Part shown: one piece after another, positions 38,310-48,050 of the stretch | How positions within the stretch are numbered: position 1 is the first letter of the stretch | How the letters are laid out: each line of letters begins with the position of its first letter | Assembly: GCF_016584085.1 (NCBI RefSeq) | Contig: NZ_NRSJ01000001.1 | Coordinates: 91,001 to 155,000 of the forward strand | Length of the DNA stretch: 64,000 bases | DNA from: Halochromatium glycolicum | GTDB taxonomy: Bacteria > Pseudomonadota > Gammaproteobacteria > Chromatiales > Chromatiaceae | Reading direction: 5' to 3' | Notes under the pieces: generated by a model | The model's database searches: none | What the model was told of the DNA's origin: nothing | Seen by the model: the letters and a program-made list of their open reading frames with translations, nothing else | Translations under genes and position numbers: made by a program

Positions 38310-38399
38310 CGCGTCGACTCAGAGACCTGGCGCCGGGCGGCCGGGCCGGGTATGGATCAAGCGGGTGCAACGATGGCGGGGTGTCCTGTGGGGCATGGA

Positions 38400-39383
38400 T
38401 TATGGTTCTCGGCCCTGTCGATGGAGGGTCTTCATCACGAATTGGAGATCCTGCCAGCCTTTGGCCTTCTCGGCTGGACTGCGTAGGTAGTAGGAGGGGT
38501 GATAGGTGACGATCAGCGGGATCGGTTCGTCACCTGACGGTCGTTGGTAGGAATGGAGGCGATGACGGAGGCGGCCGACCGCATCGGTGTTGCCGAGCAG
38601 ATTGTTCGCCGAGACCGCACCGAGGCTGACGATGAGCTTGGGCTGAATCAATGCGATCTGCCGCTCGAGATAGGGGCGGCAGGCAGCGGCCTCCTCGGCG
38701 CTCGGATTGCGGTTGCGCGGCGGTCGGCACTTGACGATATTAGCGATATAGACCTGCTCGCGGCTGAGGCCGATTGCTCGGAGCATCTTGTTCAGCAGCT
38801 GACCAGCGCGTCCAACGAAGGGCTCGCCCTGCCGGTCCTCGTCCTGCCCCGGCCCTTCGCCGATGAACATCAGCTCCGCGTTACGGTTGCCAACGCCGAA
38901 AACGGTCTGAGTACGGGTCTCGCAGAGGATGCAGTCGCGGCATCCAGCGACCCGCGCCTCGAGCGTCTCCCAGTCCATGCCTGCCACCGGCGAGGCCTCC
39001 GATGCTTGGCTCGGTTCTGCTTGGGCGCCTGCTGCAACCTGTGTCGCGGAGGTTGCCGGTACGCCGGAGCGCGTGTCGCCTGCAACGGGTGCGTCCGCTT
39101 GTGCCGGCGCAGCGGCGCCTGCCTCGGCGAGCTCGTCATCGGTCCAGGGTGGCGGCTCATCCAGCCAGGCCGGTGGATGGGTGCGCTCCGGCAGCGCGCT
39201 GGCGGCCGGCCGAGTTGGCGGCGCCGTTGGTGGCCCTGGGTGCTTGACGGGGGCGGGTGCTGAGTGTGCCCATCTGTCGGCATCGGCTGGTGCACTCGGC
39301 GCCGCTGGGGCAGGATTCCGCAGCCGCCAGGCTCGGATGCCCATCGCCGCCAGATACTGCAGGCGTCTCGCCTCGTCCATCAT
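38400..39383 (-). CDS. Uracil-DNA glycosylase, type 4 (Fe-S)
   Basis: Removes uracil from DNA. The catalytic domain is residues 135-327: cluster Cys in [16 protein letters not shown], motif [37 protein letters not shown], and the C-terminal [12 protein letters not shown]. The first 130 residues are a Pro/Ala-rich low-complexity linker after a short helix ([19 protein letters not shown]), a layout often seen in gammaproteobacterial family-4 enzymes. It is 327 residues in total. The gene lies between mrpE and leuA on the same strand. Confidence 0.93.
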   Translation of the reverse strand: MMDEARRLQYLAAMGIRAWRLRNPAPAAPSAPADADRWAHSAPAPVKHPGPPTAPPTRPAASALPERTHPPAWLDEPPPWTDDELAEAGAAAPAQADAPVAGDTRSGVPATSATQVAAGAQAEPSQASEASPVAGMDWETLEARVAGCRDCILCETRTQTVFGVGNRNAELMFIGEGPGQDEDRQGEPFVGRAGQLLNKMLRAIGLSREQVYIANIVKCRPPRNRNPSAEEAAACRPYLERQIALIQPKLIVSLGAVSANNLLGNTDAVGRLRHRLHSYQRPSGDEPIPLIVTYHPSYYLRSPAEKAKGWQDLQFVMKTLHRQGREP

Positions 39384-39398
39384 CGCGCCGCTTCTTGT

Positions 39399-39510
39399 TC
39401 AGACATCGCTAGGGTCAGATATCGCCGAGCTCAGGTCGCTTCGGGTCCAGCCATCGCCAGCCTCAGAACTGGCCGAATTCAGACATCGCCGAGCTCAGAC
39501 ATCGCCAGTC
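39399..39510. repeat. Degenerate 16-base tandem repeat at the leuA 3' end
   Basis: Seven units of about 16 bases on the pattern tcagacatcgccgagc follow each other; the two nearest leuA are the cleanest and the middle ones have drifted to 15-17 bases. The last unit covers the leuA stop codon, so the terminal residues TGDV of LeuA come from the repeat. Confidence 0.8.
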
Positions 39511-41045
39511 TGCGGATGTGCGCGCTGGCCGACGCTATCGAGCTTGTTCAGCGCGTTCAGATAGGCCTTCGCCGAGGCGATGACGATGTCGGTATCGGCA
39601 CCGGCGCCATTGACCACCTGTCCGCCCTTCTCGAGCCGAACCGTGACCTCGCCTTGGGCATCGGTGCCGCTGGTGATCGCGTTGACCGAGTAGAGCTTCA
39701 GGGTCGTGCCGCTGTTGACGATCGACTCGATCGCGCGGAAGGTCGCATCGACCGGTCCGCCGCCGATCGCCGCGCCGGGCTCCTCCTCCCCGTCGAGGCT
39801 CAGCACCACATCGGCGCGTGGGGTCTCTCCGGTCTCGGAGCAGACCCGCATCGAGATCAGCTTGACGCGCTCGTTGGCGGCGCCGAGGGTCGCGTCGGTG
39901 ACCAACGCTTGCAGGTCTTCGTCGAAGATCTCGTGCTTCTTGTCGGCCAGGTCCTTGAAGCGCCGGAAGGCCTCGTTGAGCTCCTCGACGCTGTCGAGAT
40001 GGATGCCGATCTCCTCCAGTCGGACGCGGAAGGCGTTGCGGCCCGAGTGCTTGCCCAGCACCATCCGGTTCTGATGCCAGCCGACGTCCTGAGCGCGCAT
40101 GATCTCGTAGGTCTCGCGATGCTTGAGCACGCCGTCCTGATGGATGCCGGACTCGTGCGCGAACGCGTTGGCGCCGACGATCGCCTTATTCGGCTGCACC
40201 GGAAAGCCGGTGATGCCGGAGACCAGCCGCGAGCAGTTGACGATCTGGGTGGTGTCGAGCCGGGTATCGCAGCCGAAGGAGTCCTGCCGGGTGCGCACCG
40301 ACATCACGATCTCCTCGAGCGCGGCGTTGCCGGCGCGCTCGCCAAGTCCGTTGACGGTGCATTCGACCTGGCGCGCGCCCTGCTGCACCGCGGCGAGCGA
40401 GTTGGCGACGGCGAGACCGAGATCGTTGTGGCAATGGACCGAGAACACCGCCTTGTCGGCATTCGGGATGCGCTCGCGCAGCTGCGCGATCAGGCTGCCG
40501 AACTGATGCGGCACCGCGTAGCCGACGGTATCCGGGATATTGACGGTGCCGGCGCCGGCCTCGATCACCGCCTCGAGGATGCGGCAGAGGAAATCGAGCT
40601 CGGAGCGGCCGGCGTCCTCGGGCGAGAATTCGACATCAGCGCAGTGCTGGCGCGCCCGCTTGACCGCGGTGACGGCTTGGTCGACGACCTGATCCGGGCT
40701 CATCTTGAGCTTCTTCTCCATGTGGATCGGCGAGGTGGCGATGAAGGTATGGATGCGCCCGGCGTTGGCGCCCTTCAGGGCCTCGCCGGCGCGGTCGATA
40801 TCGCGCTCAAGTGCGCGCGCCAGGCCGCAGACCGTGCTGTCCTTGACGGTGTTCGCGACCGCCTGCACGGCCTCGAAGTCGCCGTTGCTCGCGGCCGGGA
40901 AGCCGGCCTCGATCACATCGACCTTGAGCCGCTCCAGTGCGGTGGCGATGCGCAGCTTCTCGTCGCGGGTCATCGAGGCGCCGGGGCTCTGCTCGCCGTC
41001 GCGCAGCGTGGTGTCGAAGATGATGAGATGCTCTTTGTCGCTCAT
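39495..41045 (-). CDS. leuA: 2-isopropylmalate synthase
   Basis: Condenses acetyl-CoA with 2-oxoisovalerate, the first committed step to leucine. It has 516 residues. The TIM barrel begins [18 protein letters not shown]; metal and substrate motifs [16 protein letters not shown] and [14 protein letters not shown] are intact; the C-terminal LeuA regulatory domain (leucine feedback) covers about 390-505. ATG 41045 (MSDKEH) is chosen because it fits the family; the frame is open another 36 codons upstream. The C-terminus runs into a 16-base repeat. Confidence 0.97.
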   Translation of the reverse strand: MSDKEHLIIFDTTLRDGEQSPGASMTRDEKLRIATALERLKVDVIEAGFPAASNGDFEAVQAVANTVKDSTVCGLARALERDIDRAGEALKGANAGRIHTFIATSPIHMEKKLKMSPDQVVDQAVTAVKRARQHCADVEFSPEDAGRSELDFLCRILEAVIEAGAGTVNIPDTVGYAVPHQFGSLIAQLRERIPNADKAVFSVHCHNDLGLAVANSLAAVQQGARQVECTVNGLGERAGNAALEEIVMSVRTRQDSFGCDTRLDTTQIVNCSRLVSGITGFPVQPNKAIVGANAFAHESGIHQDGVLKHRETYEIMRAQDVGWHQNRMVLGKHSGRNAFRVRLEEIGIHLDSVEELNEAFRRFKDLADKKHEIFDEDLQALVTDATLGAANERVKLISMRVCSETGETPRADVVLSLDGEEEPGAAIGGGPVDATFRAIESIVNSGTTLKLYSVNAITSGTDAQGEVTVRLEKGGQVVNGAGADTDIVIASAKAYLNALNKLDSVGQRAHPQTGDV

Positions 41046-41248
41046 GAATAGAACCTGATTTAGAAGTCGCTCGGTCGTTAGCGGCAGCAGACACAGTCGC
41101 GGCGATTCAGTTGTCGGACGATAGTCAAACCGGCTTATCGGCACAATCGGCAATTGCGCAGCCGAGGCCGTGCTCGTCGGTCGGGCCGGATTCGGTTATG
41201 GTCCAGTGGTGGCCTCGTTGACGTGCCGAGATTGGCGGGCTCAGTACG

Positions 41249-42721
41249 ATGAATGATCTACATGATCTCGAGGTGATGCTGCGCTCGGGGACGCCGATCC
41301 TGATGATCGAGTCGCTCGAGGAGCCCCGATTGCTCGAGCTTCTGGGCGAGATCGGTCTGCGGCTGCGCACGCCGGTCTTCTTCTGGACCCTGACTCAGGG
41401 CCTGCGCCCGTTGGATCGGCCGCAGACGGCCGCGACCAAGCTCGCCGAGCCGCCTGAGCTGCTGCGGCATATCAAGGCGACGAGTCATCCTGGCCTCTAT
41501 CTCCTCCTCGATTTCCACCCATTCTTGGATCATCCACTCCATGTGCGCTTGCTCAAGGAGATCGCGCAAGCCTTCGACGATGGCGCGCCGCGGCGGCTGG
41601 TGCTGGTCAGCCATGCGCTCGAGACGCCGCCCGAGCTGCGCCACCTCTGTGCGCGGTTCGAGCTGCGGCTGCCGGATCGCCAGCGGCTGCTGGCCTTGAT
41701 TCGCGAGGAGGCGCAGCGCTGGCAATATGCCGATCCGGGCCGTCGTTTCCGCGCCAATCGCAGTGCGGTCGAGCAGTTGTCGCGCAATCTGCTCGGGGTG
41801 ACCGAATCCGATGCCCGGCGGCTGATCCGCAACGCGATCACCAACGACGGCGCGATCACCGAATCGGATGTCGCTGAGGTGACGCGCGCCAAGTATGAGC
41901 TACTCAGCCCCGAAGGAGTGGTTGCGTTCGAGTACGAGACCGCGAGCTTTGCCGAGGTCGCCGGGCTCGAGCACCTGAAGGCCTGGGTGGATCGCCGCCG
42001 CGCACCGTTTCTCGCGGCCGCCCCGAAAGAGGACCGGCCGAAGGGACTGATGCTGCTCGGGGTGCAGGGGGGCGGTAAGAGCCTCGCCGCGAAGGCCGTC
42101 GCCGGGCGTTTCGGGGTCCCGTTGTTGCGGCTCGATTTCGGCCGGCTCTACGACAAATACATCGGCGAGACCGAGCGCAAGCTGCGTGATGCCTTGCGCA
42201 CGGCGGACGTGATGGCGCCCTGCGTGCTCTGGTGCGACGAGATCGAGAAGGGGATCTCGGCGGATGCGGGCAGCGAAGGGCCGGGTCGGCGGCTGCTGGG
42301 CTCGCTGTTGACCTGGATGGCCGAGCGCCGCAGCGCGGTGTTCATCGTCGCGACCTCCAATGACATCGCGAGTCTGCCGCCCGAGCTGGTGCGCAAGGGT
42401 CGCCTCGACGAGATCTTCTTCGTCGATCTGCCCGATACCGAGGTGCGCCGCGCGATCTTCTCGATCCACCTGAGCAAGCGCGGCCTGGACCCGGAGCGGT
42501 TCGATTTGGACGCGCTCGCGGTGGTCAGCGAGGGCTTCGCCGGGGCCGGGATCGAGCAGGCGATCGTCTCGGCGCTCTACGCGGCGCGCGCCGGGCATGA
42601 GGAGCCGGATACCGAGGTGCTGCTGGAGCAGCTGCACGCGACCCAGCCGCTCGCGGTGGTGATGGAGGCGCAGATCGAGGCACTGCGTGCCTGGGCGAGC
42701 GGGCGCACCGTGGCGGCCTGA
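41249..42721 (+). CDS. AAA+ ATPase, Ycf46-like
   Basis: 490-residue AAA protein. The N-terminal half (1-215) has no catalytic motif and includes LLLDFHPFLDHPLHVRLLKE, as in Ycf46 homologues of plastids and cyanobacteria. The C-terminal ATPase shows Walker A GVQGGGKSLAAKAV (about residue 267), Walker B CVLWCDEIEKG (about 327), and the RKGRLDEIFFVDLP arginine-finger region. In cyanobacteria Ycf46 has been linked to CO2 uptake and photosynthesis regulation; its role here is unknown. It is followed by cbpA after 123 bases. Confidence 0.85.
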   Translation: MNDLHDLEVMLRSGTPILMIESLEEPRLLELLGEIGLRLRTPVFFWTLTQGLRPLDRPQTAATKLAEPPELLRHIKATSHPGLYLLLDFHPFLDHPLHVRLLKEIAQAFDDGAPRRLVLVSHALETPPELRHLCARFELRLPDRQRLLALIREEAQRWQYADPGRRFRANRSAVEQLSRNLLGVTESDARRLIRNAITNDGAITESDVAEVTRAKYELLSPEGVVAFEYETASFAEVAGLEHLKAWVDRRRAPFLAAAPKEDRPKGLMLLGVQGGGKSLAAKAVAGRFGVPLLRLDFGRLYDKYIGETERKLRDALRTADVMAPCVLWCDEIEKGISADAGSEGPGRRLLGSLLTWMAERRSAVFIVATSNDIASLPPELVRKGRLDEIFFVDLPDTEVRRAIFSIHLSKRGLDPERFDLDALAVVSEGFAGAGIEQAIVSALYAARAGHEEPDTEVLLEQLHATQPLAVVMEAQIEALRAWASGRTVAA

Positions 42722-42844
42722 AGGCGCGGCCATTGCGCTGCACGGGCGGCGTTCCCAAGGTTAAGATCGACCACCATTCGAACGGCCGGCCGCGCTAGGC
42801 GGCGCGGCGGGTGATTCCAACCGTTTTGGAGGCGCGAATCCGAT

Positions 42845-43840
42845 ATGGATTACAAGGATTACTACAAGATCCTCGGCGTCTCGCGTGATGCGAGCGCCGA
42901 TGAGATCAAGGCGGCGTACCGCAAGCTGGCGCGCAAATACCATCCCGACGTCAGCAAGGAGCCGGATGCCGAGGCCAAGTTCAAAGATGTCAATGAGGCG
43001 CACGAGGTCCTGAAGGACCCGGAGAAGCGCGCCCAGTACGACGCGCTCGGCAGTGGCTGGCAGGCCGGCGATCAGTATCGCCCGCCACCCGGCGGGCAGC
43101 GTCAGGGCCGCAGTTACGAGTTCTCGGAAGAGGAGGCGGCGCAGTTCAGCGATTTCTTCTCCAGTATCTTCGGTGGTATGGGCGGCGGCATGGGCGGCGC
43201 TCGGGGGGCCGGCCGCAGCTCGGGTTTCGGAGGTGCCGGTATGGGCGGCGATCCGTTTGGCGGCCGCGGGGCGGACCAGACCGCGCGTATCCGCATCTCG
43301 CTCGAAGAGGCGTTCAAGGGCGGCACGCGCCAGTTGCGGCTCGAGGTGCCCGAGGTCGACGCCCATGGGCAGGTCGTGAGCCGCGCGCGTACGCTCAATG
43401 TGCGCATCCCGGCGGGTGTGACCGAAGGACAGCAGATCCGGCTCGCGGGCCAGGGCGGTCCGGGACTGGCCGGGGGCGGCAAGGAGGCGGCCGGCGATCT
43501 CTATCTGGAGATCGAGCTGGAGCCGCATCCGATCTACCGCACCGAGGGCAAGGATATCCATCTCAAGCTCCCGATCGCGCCTTGGGAGGCGGCGCGCGGT
43601 GCGACGGTGCCGGTGCCGACCCTCGGCGGCACGGTCAGCCTCAAGATACCGGCCGGCGCCCAAAGCGGTCAGCGGCTGCGATTGAAGGGTCGGGGTCTGC
43701 CCGGGAAGCCCGCGGGCGACGCCTTCGTGCAGCTCGAGATCACCAATCCGCCGGTCGATCGCGCCGAGGCCAAGGCCGCGTTCGAGGCGCTGGCCGAGCA
43801 ATTCAAGTCCTTCAACCCGAGAGCCAAGCTGGGGGTCTGA
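42845..43840 (+). CDS. cbpA: DnaJ-class co-chaperone CbpA
   Basis: Curved-DNA-binding co-chaperone of DnaK. The J domain occupies residues 1-70 ([20 protein letters not shown], with HPD in KYHPDVSKE). A Gly-rich linker ([19 protein letters not shown]) and the two C-terminal substrate-binding domains follow. No zinc-finger domain is present, which separates it from DnaJ. Its length is 331 residues. CbpM follows after three bases. Confidence 0.95.
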   Translation: MDYKDYYKILGVSRDASADEIKAAYRKLARKYHPDVSKEPDAEAKFKDVNEAHEVLKDPEKRAQYDALGSGWQAGDQYRPPPGGQRQGRSYEFSEEEAAQFSDFFSSIFGGMGGGMGGARGAGRSSGFGGAGMGGDPFGGRGADQTARIRISLEEAFKGGTRQLRLEVPEVDAHGQVVSRARTLNVRIPAGVTEGQQIRLAGQGGPGLAGGGKEAAGDLYLEIELEPHPIYRTEGKDIHLKLPIAPWEAARGATVPVPTLGGTVSLKIPAGAQSGQRLRLKGRGLPGKPAGDAFVQLEITNPPVDRAEAKAAFEALAEQFKSFNPRAKLGV

Positions 43841-43843
43841 ATC

Positions 43844-44191
43844 ATGTCGAAGGCGCTCACGACAATCGAAGGGATGCTGCTGGACGAGGGCACGGTGGTC
43901 ACCCTGAGCGAGCTGACCCGGGTCTGCGGGATCAGTCAGGAGCAGGTGCGCTCGATGGTCCGCGAGGGGATGCTGCAGCCGCGCGGGGCTGCCCCCGAGT
44001 CCTGGCGCTTCACCGGCATCGAGGTCCGACGCACGCGGCGCGCCGTCCGCCTGCAACAGGACCTCGAGCTGAATCTGGCCGGCGCGGCGCTGGCGCTGGA
44101 CCTGCTCGACGAGGTCGAGCGGCTGCGACGGCGGGTGCACTGTCTCGAGCAGCATCTGGCCGTGCCGCATGATGCGGAGGGCGCGGGCTGA
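43844..44191 (+). CDS. cbpM: Chaperone modulator CbpM
   Basis: 115-residue MerR-HTH-like protein (TLSELTRVCGISQEQVRSMV), which inhibits CbpA by binding its J domain. The C-terminal half is a coiled coil (LDLLDEVERLRRRVHCLEQHL). The position just behind cbpA supports the name. Confidence 0.9.
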   Translation: MSKALTTIEGMLLDEGTVVTLSELTRVCGISQEQVRSMVREGMLQPRGAAPESWRFTGIEVRRTRRAVRLQQDLELNLAGAALALDLLDEVERLRRRVHCLEQHLAVPHDAEGAG

Positions 44192-44205
44192 CTCACAGGA
44201 TCGTT

Positions 44206-44979
44206 GTGCGGCTGTCAGCTGCGCTGTGTTCAGTTGCGCTGTTGCTGGCCGGCTGTCTGGCCGTGCAGGCGGGTGTGCCGGTCTCGCAGGTGCGCATCGT
44301 TGCGCGCTTTCCGCATGATCCGAACGCCTTCACGCAGGGGCTGGCCTTTGCTGAGGGCGAGTTGTACGAGGGCACTGGCGGCTACGGCCGCTCCTCGTTG
44401 CGGCGGGTCGATCTCGCCAGTGGCCGCGTCCTCGAGCGCGTCGCGCTGCCGCGGCAGTTCTTCGGTGAAGGCATCACGGCCTGGCGGGATGAGCTCATTC
44501 AGCTGACCTGGCGCGCCGGGATCGGTCTGCGCTATCGGCGCGCGTCGTTGACGGAGACTGGGCGCTTCTCGGTAGCCGGCGAAGGCTGGGGCCTGACCGA
44601 CGACGGCCGGCATTGGATCATGAGCGACGGCAGCGCCGAATTGCGCTTTCTCGAGCCGGCGGACGGCAAGGAGGTGCGGCGGTTGCCGGTGAGCGATGAT
44701 GGCAAGCCGGTGCGTCGGCTCAACGAGCTCGAGTTCGTGCGCGGTGAGGTCTGGGCGAACATCTGGTATCAGGACCGCTTGGCCCGGATCGATCCGGCCA
44801 CGGGACGCGTGCTCGGCTATGTCGACCTGAGTGATCTCTGGCCGCGGGATCGCGCCCGGGAGCGTGCGCAGGTGCTGAACGGGATCGCCTTCGAGCCGGA
44901 AACCGGGCGCCTCTTCGTCACCGGCAAACGCTGGCCCTGGCTGTATCGGATCGCGATTCCTGCGCTTGGCATCGACTGA
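44206..44979 (+). CDS. Glutaminyl-peptide cyclotransferase, lipoprotein or exported
   Basis: Bacterial/plant-type glutamine cyclotransferase (PF05096-like beta-propeller) forming N-terminal pyroglutamate on exported proteins. It starts at GTG 44206 with a signal sequence (LSAALCSVALLLAGC) ending in an LAGC lipobox. Family blocks are FPHDPNAFTQGLAF, GEGWGLTDDG, LNELEFVRGEVWANIW and LNGIAFEPETGRLFVTGKRWP. Length 257 residues. No obvious partner is nearby. Confidence 0.9.
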   Translation: MRLSAALCSVALLLAGCLAVQAGVPVSQVRIVARFPHDPNAFTQGLAFAEGELYEGTGGYGRSSLRRVDLASGRVLERVALPRQFFGEGITAWRDELIQLTWRAGIGLRYRRASLTETGRFSVAGEGWGLTDDGRHWIMSDGSAELRFLEPADGKEVRRLPVSDDGKPVRRLNELEFVRGEVWANIWYQDRLARIDPATGRVLGYVDLSDLWPRDRARERAQVLNGIAFEPETGRLFVTGKRWPWLYRIAIPALGID

Positions 44980-45171
44980 GCCGGGGGACGGGGGCGATAG
45001 GTGAACGAGGAGTTTGTCCGACCCCGATCACCGCACCATTGCCGACATCCAGGCGATCGCCCCAGGTGGCAGCTTCGAGCGTCTTCGCCCTCCGAACGGG
45101 GCGCGCGTGCAGCGTAGCTTTCCCCGCTTCGTCGAACGCTCCAACCCGTTCATCCGCCACATCGTACTGCG

Positions 45172-45583
45172 CACAAGGGCGAGTTCGCATACGATGACGC
45201 GTTGCAGATGAGCTGCTCATTGATCGTCCATCTCCAGCAGCGCAACGGCAACTATCGGGTCAGCGATGATCTGGTGGCCTACGCCAGCGTCGGCGGCGGC
45301 AAGCGCGCCGCTGGCGATTCGCGGCAGCAAGCTGCAGCCGCTCAAGCCCGAAGAGCGCGCCGAGCAGCGCCTCGAACATCCGCAGACACTCTGGGATCTG
45401 CTCTGCGGGCTGATCAGCGTCGATCGCGATGGCGGCATGGTCGCCGCCCGCAACTCTCTCGGTACGCACGACAAACGCGACAGCGCCGCACTGCGCGGGC
45501 TGCTCAAGGTCTGGGCCAATGAGTGCGACGACGAGGCGCTGCGACGCGAGGCGCTGTTGATCGATTACGAGCTTTCGCTTTAG
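45172..45583 (+). pseudogene. Frameshifted remnant of an unrecognised gene
   Basis: One frame reads HKGEFAYDDALQMSCSLIVH and on through NGNYRVSDDLVAYASVGGG; at about 45305-45320 the sense shifts to another frame, PLAIRGSKLQPLKPEERAEQ, which continues through HPQTLWDLLCGLISVDRDGG to LLKVWANECDDEALR and ends at 45583. Both parts look like protein sequence but no intact gene spans them. The end part recurs in shortened form at 47727-47789. The family is unknown to me. Confidence 0.5.
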
Positions 45584-45624
45584 TGCCAGCGCTCAACGAG
45601 AACAGGGCAATCGGTATCGACAAC

Positions 45625-46188
45625 ATGGTCTCCTTGGCCTATCCACTCACTCTTTACGAGCAATTGCAGGCGCTGCCTGAAGGCTTGACCGGCGAGATCC
45701 TGAATGGCCAGCTCCATGCCCAACCACGTCCGAGTGGGCCGCATGCGTTGGCCCAATCCGGTCTCAACGTCGCGATCGGGAGCCGTTATGGTTTCAGCGA
45801 CGGTGGTCCTGGCGGCTGGTGGATTCTGGTCGAGCCCGAGGTCCATTTCCTGCGCGACCAGGAGGTCGCGGTGCCAGATCTGGCCGGCTGGCGACGCGAA
45901 CGGATGCCGCGCATCCCCGAGGGCCATCGTTTCGAGGTGGTGCCGGACTGGATCTGCGAGATCCTCTCGCCCTCGACCGCGAGCAAGGACCGCGAGATCA
46001 AACTACCGCTCTATGCCCACTATGGCGTTGCCCATGCTTGGCTGGTAGACCCGCACCGGCGCACCCTGGAGGTCTATGGGCTGGAACAGGGGGCCTGGCA
46101 GTTGCTGCTCGAGGTGGCTGAGACGGCCAGCGTGCGGGCGCCACCCTTCGAGGCACTGGATCTGAGGCTCGCTGCGCTCTGGGTCTAA
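45625..46188 (+). CDS. Uma2 family (DUF820) putative endonuclease, copy A
   Basis: 187-residue protein of the PD-(D/E)XK-like Uma2/DUF820 family. Conserved points are VPDLAGWR (Asp 85), WICEILSPSTASKDREIK (Glu 112, Lys 126) and HYGVAHAWLVDP. The family is frequent in cyanobacteria and accessory regions; its target is unknown. A near copy lies at 47109-47672. I chose ATG 45625 because both copies start there (MVSLAYPL). Confidence 0.88.
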   Translation: MVSLAYPLTLYEQLQALPEGLTGEILNGQLHAQPRPSGPHALAQSGLNVAIGSRYGFSDGGPGGWWILVEPEVHFLRDQEVAVPDLAGWRRERMPRIPEGHRFEVVPDWICEILSPSTASKDREIKLPLYAHYGVAHAWLVDPHRRTLEVYGLEQGAWQLLLEVAETASVRAPPFEALDLRLAALWV

Positions 46189-46449
46189 CAAGGACGAGCT
46201 TTAGCACCAGTGCTCGACGAGAATAGAGCAGCGACCAGCGAGACCGAGCTGCGCGCCTTGGTCGAGCATGGCAAGACGGCACCGATCGAGAAGCTGCGAG
46301 CGGATGACGGGCGCTGCGGCCGCGCTGTGCTCCGTCTTGGTCGGGATGGTCGGATGGCGTCGGTCTCGTAGGACATGTCTGGTCGAGCAGGCGAGGCCTT
46401 GCGACAATCGGTCGATGATGGTCAAACCTTAGCCTTGGAGGCATGAGCG
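46189..46449. other. Duplicated debris between Uma2 genes
   Basis: Starts with ctttagcaccagtgctcgac, a diverged copy of the sequence at 45589-45615 in front of Uma2 copy A. A frame from GTG 46210 to TAG 46371 (53 codons, includes RAVLRLGRDGRMASVS) reads like a protein fragment but matches nothing I know. Probably the leftover of another duplication unit. Confidence 0.45.
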
Positions 46450-46998
46450 ATGGAAGCCCGTCAGCTCAAGACGATCGATGATTTGCTGCTGTCCAACGAG
46501 GAGCGCGTCGAGCTGATCGGCGGTGAGATCGTGCGCCGGCCGATGGCGAGGTTTCAGCATGGGATGGTGCAGAAGCGCGCCTCGCGTGAGTTGGGGCCAT
46601 TCGATCATCCCTCCGGTCCTGGCGGCTGGTGGATCGCCACCGAGGTCAGCGTTGCCTATGAGCCGCACGAATGTCCATCGCACGATCTCGCGGGATGGCG
46701 CAAAGAGCGGCTGCCGGGCATGCCGAGCGGCGTCATGGATCTGGCGCCGGATTGGGTGTGCGAGATCGTCTCTCCCGGCCATGAGCGCAAGGACACGCTG
46801 CACTTGCCGCTGCTGCTGCAACGCCACAAGGTGCCCTATTACTGGTTGATCTGGCCCGAGGACCGCACCCTGATCGCGCACAGCTTCGAGGACCGCCACT
46901 ACAAGGTCATCGCCACGCTCAAGGATGAGACCAGCGCCCGCGTCCCGCCGTTCGAGGCGATCGAGCTGGATCTGGCCTATATGCTTGGAGCCGAATGA
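46450..46998 (+). CDS. Uma2 family (DUF820) putative endonuclease, divergent copy
   Basis: 182-residue member of the same family, clearly different from the other two (LKTIDDLLLSNEERVELIGG at the start, HDLAGWRKERLPGMP, DWVCEIVSPGHERKDTLH, VPYYWLIWPEDRTL). Asp in HDLAGW and Glu in CEIVSP are kept. The Lys expected after KD is shifted or lost: HERKDTLHLPLLLQRHKVPYY has Leu at the usual position. Confidence 0.88.
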   Translation: MEARQLKTIDDLLLSNEERVELIGGEIVRRPMARFQHGMVQKRASRELGPFDHPSGPGGWWIATEVSVAYEPHECPSHDLAGWRKERLPGMPSGVMDLAPDWVCEIVSPGHERKDTLHLPLLLQRHKVPYYWLIWPEDRTLIAHSFEDRHYKVIATLKDETSARVPPFEAIELDLAYMLGAE

Positions 46999-47108
46999 CG
47001 GGGAGGTGCTGCAGGCGGACCAGAACGAGGGCGCTATCAACGGAGAGCGAACCACCGAATGAGCACCTTCGCGTATGAAATTCGGAGCAGCAATCGGATA
47101 GCGAAAAG

Positions 47109-47672
47109 ATGGTTTCCTTGGCCTATCCACTCAGTCGTTACGAGCAATTGCAGGCGCTGCCTGAAGGCTTGACCGGCGAGATCCTGAATGGGCAGCTCTA
47201 TACCCAGCCGCGTCCGAGTGGGCCGCATGGGCGGGTCATTGTTGGTCTCGATCGGCGCATCGGCCGTGGCTACGATGAGGGCGACGGCGGCCCCGGCGGT
47301 TGGTGGATTCTGGTCGAGCCCGAGGTCCATTTCCTGCGCGACCAGGAGGTCGCCGTGCCAGATCTGGCCGGCTGGCGACGCGAACGGATGCCGCGCATCC
47401 CCGAGGGCCATCGTTTCGAGGTGGTACCGGACTGGATCTGCGAGATCCTCTCACCGTCGACCGCGAGCAAGGATCGGGAGATCAAGCTACCGCTCTATGC
47501 CCACTATGGCGTTGCCCATGCTTGGTTGGTAGACCCGCAGCGGCGCACCCTGGAGGTCTATGGGCTGGAACAGGGGGCCTGGCGCTTGCTGCTCGAGGCC
47601 GCTGAAGCGGCCAGCGTGCGGGCGCCACCCTTCGCGGCGCTGGAGCTGAGGCTCCCTGCGCTGTGGGTCTAG
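47109..47672 (+). CDS. Uma2 family (DUF820) putative endonuclease, copy B
   Basis: 187 residues, about 85 percent identical to the protein at 45625-46188. The differences are concentrated at residues 41-58, where GRVIVGLDRRIGRGYDEG replaces ALAQSGLNVAIGSRYGFS. Catalytic-type residues (VPDLAGWR, CEILSPS, REIKLPLY) are conserved. It arose by a segmental duplication that also copied flanking sequence. Confidence 0.88.
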   Translation: MVSLAYPLSRYEQLQALPEGLTGEILNGQLYTQPRPSGPHGRVIVGLDRRIGRGYDEGDGGPGGWWILVEPEVHFLRDQEVAVPDLAGWRRERMPRIPEGHRFEVVPDWICEILSPSTASKDREIKLPLYAHYGVAHAWLVDPQRRTLEVYGLEQGAWRLLLEAAEAASVRAPPFAALELRLPALWV

Positions 47673-47726
47673 CAAGGCGGCCAGCGGGGAACCGATGATC
47701 TTGGCGCCCACGGCAAATGCAACAGT

Positions 47727-47789
47727 GTCACGCTGCGTGAGCTGCTCAAGGTCTGGGCCAACGAGTGCGACGACGAGGTGTTGCGATAA
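47727..47789 (+). pseudogene. Second fragment of the LLKVWANECDDE gene
   Basis: Reads NSVTLRELLKVWANECDDEVLR then stop, matching LRGLLKVWANECDDEALR in the remnant at 45172-45583. It is three bases before the UPF0175 gene. It marks the right-hand side of the duplicated unit. Confidence 0.6.
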
Positions 47790-47792
47790 ATC

Positions 47793-48050
47793 ATGCAAAT
47801 CGCCATTGAACTTCCCAATGATTTCGTTGGAATGCAGACTGAGCAAACGATCGCCAACGAGATGCGGCTCGCCTACGCCTTGGCCCTGTTCAAAGCGGGG
47901 CGCGTCTCTCTGGCCAAGGCGGCCGAAGTGGCGGACCTGGACATCTATGGCTTCATGGCTCTATGCAAAGAAGAGCGGCTCGAGGTCATCGATACCTCCC
48001 GGGATGAACTCCTACATGAGATGCAGTTGGCCTCCAGGCCCGGTGCATGA
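47793..48050 (+). CDS. UPF0175 family antitoxin
   Basis: 85-residue UPF0175 protein with EMRLAYALALFKAGRVSLAK followed by AAEVADLDIYGFMALCKEE, a ribbon/helix-turn-helix type antitoxin usually paired with a PIN-fold DUF3368 toxin. It overlaps that toxin gene by four bases (ATGA), the usual arrangement. It appears intact. Confidence 0.88.
   Translation: MQIAIELPNDFVGMQTEQTIANEMRLAYALALFKAGRVSLAKAAEVADLDIYGFMALCKEERLEVIDTSRDELLHEMQLASRPGA

Noticed and set aside
39264..41051. 595-codon plus-strand frame over the leuA region
   Set aside because: Antisense shadow of leuA; composition follows the third-codon GC of leuA and nothing resembles a family.
42761..44170. 469-codon minus-strand frame over cbpA-cbpM
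   Set aside because: Antisense to two recognisable genes, no domain.
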